Shown here in pieces: positions 60,517 through 64,000 of a stretch of DNA of 64,000 bases. Each line of letters opens with the position of its first letter. The stretch's first letter is position 1. The notes beneath the pieces were generated by a model, which saw only the letters and a list, made by a program, of their open reading frames with translations, did not search any database and was not told the origin of the DNA. The translations under genes and the position numbers were made by a program. Source of the stretch: Pseudomonas viridiflava (GTDB lineage: Bacteria > Pseudomonadota > Gammaproteobacteria > Pseudomonadales > Pseudomonadaceae); contig NZ_UUON01000051.1 in the NCBI RefSeq assembly GCF_900590885.1, forward strand, positions 434,001 through 498,000, in the 5' to 3' direction.

Positions 60517-61418
60517 AGATTGCTGTGCTGTCGCGTAACCCGCGTCTGTATTCCACCCGCCGCCTGGTCGAGGCCGGCACCGAACGTGGCCATGAAATGG
60601 TGGTGATCGACACGTTGCGTGCCTACATGAACATTGCCAGCCACAAGCCGCAGATCCACTACCGGGGCAAGCCGTTGGAAGGCTTCGATGCGGTGATCCC
60701 GCGTATCGGCGCCTCGGTGACGTTCTACGGCTGCGCGGTGTTGCGCCAGTTTGAAATGATGGGCGTGTTCCCCCTCAACGAATCGGTGGCGATTGCGCGC
60801 TCGCGGGACAAACTGCGTTCGCTGCAACTGCTGTCGCGCCGGGGCATCGGCCTGCCGGTCACCGGTTTTGCCCACTCCCCGGATGACATCCCGGACCTGA
60901 TCGAGATGGTCAACGGCGCGCCGCTGGTGATCAAGGTACTGGAAGGCACCCAGGGCATCGGTGTTGTTCTGTGTGAAACCGCGACGGCCGCCGAGTCAGT
61001 GATCGAGGCGTTCATGGGCCTCAAGCAGAACATCATGGTGCAGGAATACATCAAGGAAGCCGGCGGTGCGGATATCCGTTGCTTCGTGGTCGGCGACAAG
61101 GTGATTGCAGCGATGAAGCGCCAGGCCAAGCCGGGCGAGTTCCGCTCCAACCTGCACCGTGGCGGCAGCGCCAGCCTGATCAAGATCACCCCGGAAGAAC
61201 GCATGACCGCGCTGCGGGCAGCCAAGGTGATGGGATTGGCCGTGGCGGGGGTGGATATCCTGCGCTCCAACCATGGGCCGCTGGTGATGGAAGTGAACTC
61301 ATCGCCGGGGCTGGAAGGGATCGAGACCACTACGGGCAAGGATGTGGCAGGGATCATCATTCAGCATCTGGAGAAGAATGGTGGGCCGAATATGACTCGG
61401 ACCAAGGGCAAGGGTTAA
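60513..61418 (+). CDS. rimK: RimK, ribosomal protein S6 glutamate ligase
   Basis: 301 residues of the ATP-grasp family (about 95-290): VIKVLEGTQGIGVVLCE, MVQEYIKEAGGADIRCFV and VDILRSNHGPLVMEVNSSPG with the metal-binding ME-N. It adds glutamates to the C-terminus of ribosomal protein S6 (RpsF). Overlap with rimB by ATGA. In SBW25 this changes proteome output and affects motility and rhizosphere life. Confidence 0.95.
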   Translation: MKIAVLSRNPRLYSTRRLVEAGTERGHEMVVIDTLRAYMNIASHKPQIHYRGKPLEGFDAVIPRIGASVTFYGCAVLRQFEMMGVFPLNESVAIARSRDKLRSLQLLSRRGIGLPVTGFAHSPDDIPDLIEMVNGAPLVIKVLEGTQGIGVVLCETATAAESVIEAFMGLKQNIMVQEYIKEAGGADIRCFVVGDKVIAAMKRQAKPGEFRSNLHRGGSASLIKITPEERMTALRAAKVMGLAVAGVDILRSNHGPLVMEVNSSPGLEGIETTTGKDVAGIIIQHLEKNGGPNMTRTKGKG

Positions 61419-61446
61419 CAACCGCTCCCACTGACACTACATAACT

Positions 61447-61481
61447 AAATGTGGGAGGGGGCAAGCCCCCTCCCACATTTT
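61447..61481. repeat. Single REP palindrome, terminator-like
   Basis: AAATGTGGGAGGGGGC, loop AA, then GCCCCCTCCCACATTTT, between the convergent rimK and envZ genes. Confidence 0.85.
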
Positions 61482-61496
61482 GATCTGCGTTGCGTT

Positions 61497-62810
61497 CTAG
61501 ACCGCGTCTCTTGGCAGCATCAAGCCCAGCGGCAAACGCACCCGCGCTTCCAGCCCGCCCTCCTCACGATTGCGCAGCTCGACGTTACCGCCGTGCATCG
61601 ACGCAATCCGCCGCACAATCGCCAGGCCCAAGCCGGTACCCTTGCCGCCCCGGGCACGGTCGCCACGGGTGAAGGGGTTGAAGATACCTTCGAGTTCATC
61701 CGGATCGATGCCCGCCCCTCGGTCCATCACGCTCAGCACCACATAAGGCGCAGCACTGTCGCCGGACACGTACGCCGCCACTTCCACATCGGAACCCGCG
61801 TGGTGCAAGGCGTTGCCGATCAGGTTGTTCAACAGGCGCTTCATCGAAACCCTGCGCAACGCGAACGGCTGGATCGGCTCAAGGCGCATGCGCACCTGTT
61901 CGCCGTTCTGGTTGTAGGGTGCCACCACTTCACGCACCAGGTCGGTCAGATCGACTTCTTCCACCACCTCATCACGGCCATCGCGGATAAACGCCAGGAA
62001 CTGGTCGAGAATCGCGTCCATGTCCTCGATATCGCGCACCATGTCATCGGTGAGGTCGGTGTGGTTGCCCATCAGCTCCAGAGACAGGCGCAACCGCGTC
62101 AACGGGGTGCGCAGGTCATGGGACACCCCCGCCAGCATCAGCTCGCGCTCACGCCCGGCCTGTTCGACGTCCTCCGCCATCTGGTTGAACGCACCGTAGA
62201 CCTCGGTCATCTCACTGGGCGTATCGCTGACCGGCAGGCGCACACTGCGCCCCTGCCCCAGCTGGCGCGCGGCAAACACCAGGCGCTTGAGTGGCTGGTT
62301 GAGCTGGCGCACAAAAATCCACGCCGACGCCGTTGAAAGCAGCCCGATCGCCAGGAACCAGCCCAACACGTTCCAGATCTTCTGGCCCCGCAACGGATGC
62401 GGGTACAGCGGCACCTTGATCCAGGCATCGCCCAGGCTTGGCGCCCTCACCCACAGCGCAGGCGACACATGCATGCGCAAGCGCACCTCGGTGTCATCCC
62501 CCAGTTCGGCCTGCATCTGGCGCTGGTAGATCTCGCTGTAGGGCCAATGCTGCTCCCCTTCCGGCACGCCGGCACCGTCAACCCGAATCAAGGTCGACGC
62601 CTTGGCTACCTTTTCGCGGTTTTCCGGGTCTACGGCCCAATAGGCACGCAGTGTCAGGGCAACACCGTGGCTGTACTGCCGATCCACCAGCACGTCTTCG
62701 TTCATCAACAGATAAACCAGCGTGAGTGCCTTGGAGAACAGAACGACGATCAGCACCAGCCAAAGGGTGCGGGAGAAGAAACTTTGCGGGAACCACAGCG
62801 GGGTTTTCAT
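61497..62810 (-). CDS. envZ: Osmosensor-type histidine kinase EnvZ (AmgS-like)
   Basis: 437 residues. Helix 1 (TLWLVLIVVLFSKALTLVYLLM), periplasmic sensor of about 120 residues, helix 2 (VLGWFLAIGLLSTASAWIFV), HAMP, H-box with His in LAGVSHDLRTPLTRLRLSL and an ATPase domain (DRGAGIDPDELEGIFNPF, GKGTGLGLAIVRR). Partner of the ompR gene upstream; the pair corresponds to AmgRS in P. aeruginosa, which responds to envelope stress and aminoglycosides. Confidence 0.94.
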   Translation of the reverse strand: MKTPLWFPQSFFSRTLWLVLIVVLFSKALTLVYLLMNEDVLVDRQYSHGVALTLRAYWAVDPENREKVAKASTLIRVDGAGVPEGEQHWPYSEIYQRQMQAELGDDTEVRLRMHVSPALWVRAPSLGDAWIKVPLYPHPLRGQKIWNVLGWFLAIGLLSTASAWIFVRQLNQPLKRLVFAARQLGQGRSVRLPVSDTPSEMTEVYGAFNQMAEDVEQAGRERELMLAGVSHDLRTPLTRLRLSLELMGNHTDLTDDMVRDIEDMDAILDQFLAFIRDGRDEVVEEVDLTDLVREVVAPYNQNGEQVRMRLEPIQPFALRRVSMKRLLNNLIGNALHHAGSDVEVAAYVSGDSAAPYVVLSVMDRGAGIDPDELEGIFNPFTRGDRARGGKGTGLGLAIVRRIASMHGGNVELRNREEGGLEARVRLPLGLMLPRDAV

Positions 62811-62926
62811 AGATGACAGCTAAACACCTTGCAGGAACGAGCGGCGCTCGCAGAATTGCAGACGCCGGGCATCCCGTCGACCCTCATGGGGTCAAACGCC
62901 AGGATACCCGCCCTGCAAATCATCGG

Positions 62927-63667
62927 TCACTTGGTTGCGGTGCCATCCGGCACAAACACATAACCCACGCCCCACACCGTCTGGATATAACGAGGCTTGG
63001 ACGGGTCCGGCTCGATCATCCGGCGCAGACGGGAAATCTGCACGTCGATGGATCGCTCCAGGGCGTCCCATTCCCGGCCACGTGCCAGGTTCATCAGCTT
63101 GTCGCGGGTCAGCGGCTGGCGAGCGTTCATCACCAGCGCCTTGAGCACAGCGAACTCACCGGTGGTGAGCATGTGTACTTCGTCGCCGCGCTTGAGTTCA
63201 CGGGTGGCCAGCGACAGTTCGTAGTCGCCAAAGGTCACGCTTTCATCTTCGCTGCCCGGCGCGCCCGGGACGGGTGGCGCCTGGCGGCGTAATACGGCTT
63301 TGACCCGGGCCATCAACTCGTCAGGGTTGAACGGCTTGGCCAGGTAGTCATCAGCGCCCAGCTCGAGGCCCTTGATGCGGCTCAGCTCATCGCCCTTGGC
63401 GGTGAGCATGATGATCGGAATCTGGTTGTTCGCGCCGCGCAGGCGTTTGCAGGCCGACAGGCCGTCTTCGCCGGGCAACATCAGGTCGAGTACGACCAGG
63501 TTGAACACTTCACGCCCCAGCAGGCGGTCCATTTGCTCGGTGTTTGGCACCGCGCGGGCACGATAGCCCTTGGAGTTGAAAAACCGCTCCAGCAGGCTGC
63601 TCAGCCCCGGATCGTCATCAACGATGAGAATTTTTTCGCCTTCAGCAGTTTGTGCAGTGCTGCTCAT
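62927..63667 (-). CDS. ompR: OmpR-type response regulator (AmgR-like)
   Basis: 246 residues. Receiver with DDD and phospho-acceptor Asp in LVVLDLMLPGEDG, and a winged-helix DNA-binding domain (ELSLATRELKRGDEVHMLTT, VWGVGYVFVPDG). Ribosome site AGGAG before the ATG. It lies upstream of envZ on the same strand with 116 bases between. Regulon is inferred only. Confidence 0.95.
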   Translation of the reverse strand: MSSTAQTAEGEKILIVDDDPGLSSLLERFFNSKGYRARAVPNTEQMDRLLGREVFNLVVLDLMLPGEDGLSACKRLRGANNQIPIIMLTAKGDELSRIKGLELGADDYLAKPFNPDELMARVKAVLRRQAPPVPGAPGSEDESVTFGDYELSLATRELKRGDEVHMLTTGEFAVLKALVMNARQPLTRDKLMNLARGREWDALERSIDVQISRLRRMIEPDPSKPRYIQTVWGVGYVFVPDGTATK

Positions 63668-64000
63668 TGGATGCTCCTCTTATCTCGGCGCGCATTATGG
63701 CGTAGCTGCCGTTATACGCACCGTGTGCATTGTTAGCAGATTTTTCCTGTACTACCAGCGAGGCCGCGTCCTACAACAGCTGGCGCAGTACCCCTCAAGT
63801 GCAGAACGCTGGTTATAATGCGGCGCCTTCGTGCAGGGCAACGCCAGATCGTTACCGTTTACTGCCGGGCTTTTTTTACCCGCTTGTCGTGATTTTTTCG
63901 ATTTCGAGGGTCAATAGGCTGCCTCTTGACCCAGGCAGCGGCGCCAGTCGGGCCGCTCAACCAGCCTTGCCGGGCCTTGTTTTCCGGGCCTGCGAGCTGA
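63668..64000 (+). promoter_or_regulatory. ompR upstream region and likely rightward promoter
   Basis: 333 bases with no complete gene. TATAAT at 63814-63819 on the plus strand has only a poor -35 match, but the sequence after it (with a T-rich GGGCTTTTTTTACCCGC stretch) looks like the leader of a gene that starts beyond the window, tex by analogy with P. aeruginosa. The ompR promoter must lie on the opposite strand. Confidence 0.45.

Overview
The window looks like a chromosomal segment of a Pseudomonas of the P. fluorescens group, close to SBW25 in gene content. The grounds are a five-gene wss/bcs-type cellulose operon, the rimA-rimB-rimK cluster, an ompR/envZ pair next to rimK, rml and dctBD genes side by side, an OprD-family porin, high GC with Pseudomonas codon use, and many REP/REPIN repeats of the GTGGGAGGGGGC type. 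The species call is inference.

Layout. 1-9076 (minus strand): cellulose synthase operon, wssA-wssB(bcsA)-wssC(bcsB)-wssD(bcsZ)-wssE(bcsC, cut by the window edge), with the first four genes linked by 4-base ATGA overlaps. 9077-9873 is a long non-coding leader with a terminator-like hairpin and a REP. 9874-9949 is tRNA-Thr(TGT). 9927-17214 is a genomic island of about 7.3 kb inserted in the 3' end of that tRNA. It carries a P4-type integrase, a small membrane protein, a structured non-coding block, a second tyrosine recombinase with a small partner, and then an AT-rich defence cassette. The cassette contains a CD-NTase (cGAS/DncV-like cyclase), two Cap15-like two-TM/beta-barrel effectors and an unrecognised 154-residue protein. 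It is a CBASS anti-phage system of unusual composition and the most interesting part of the window. The right boundary is an imperfect copy of the tRNA end.

17.6-29 kb is accessory or envelope-related: a membrane protein divergent from an AraC regulator, a CHASE2 protein / small periplasmic protein / M48 lipoprotein cluster, the tail of a decayed SDR gene, a second and membrane-bound M48 protease, an OprD-family porin and a TonB-dependent siderophore receptor with a Fur-box-like site. 29-33.4 kb has agmatine deiminase and a three-domain kinase/M23-like/phospho-lyase fusion.

33.5-43.4 kb is core chromosome: rmlBACD (dTDP-L-rhamnose), dctBD (C4-dicarboxylate two-component system), a thioesterase, cysQ-nudE, a yrfG-like nucleotidase and a LysM/BON protein. 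43.4-47.7 kb holds a LysR regulator, fdhD and a molybdopterin oxidoreductase. 47.8-55 kb holds a glycine-zipper protein, a thioesterase, a RecQ-family helicase, a YfaP-like TPR protein, small unknowns, a TM-DUF1493 protein and a DMT transporter, separated by REPINs.

55-63.7 kb is a conserved Pseudomonas block: pckA, hslO (Hsp33), a PAP2 phosphatase, hslR, rimA (EAL), rimB, rimK, envZ and ompR. The last 330 bases hold the ompR upstream region and a likely rightward promoter for a gene beyond the window.
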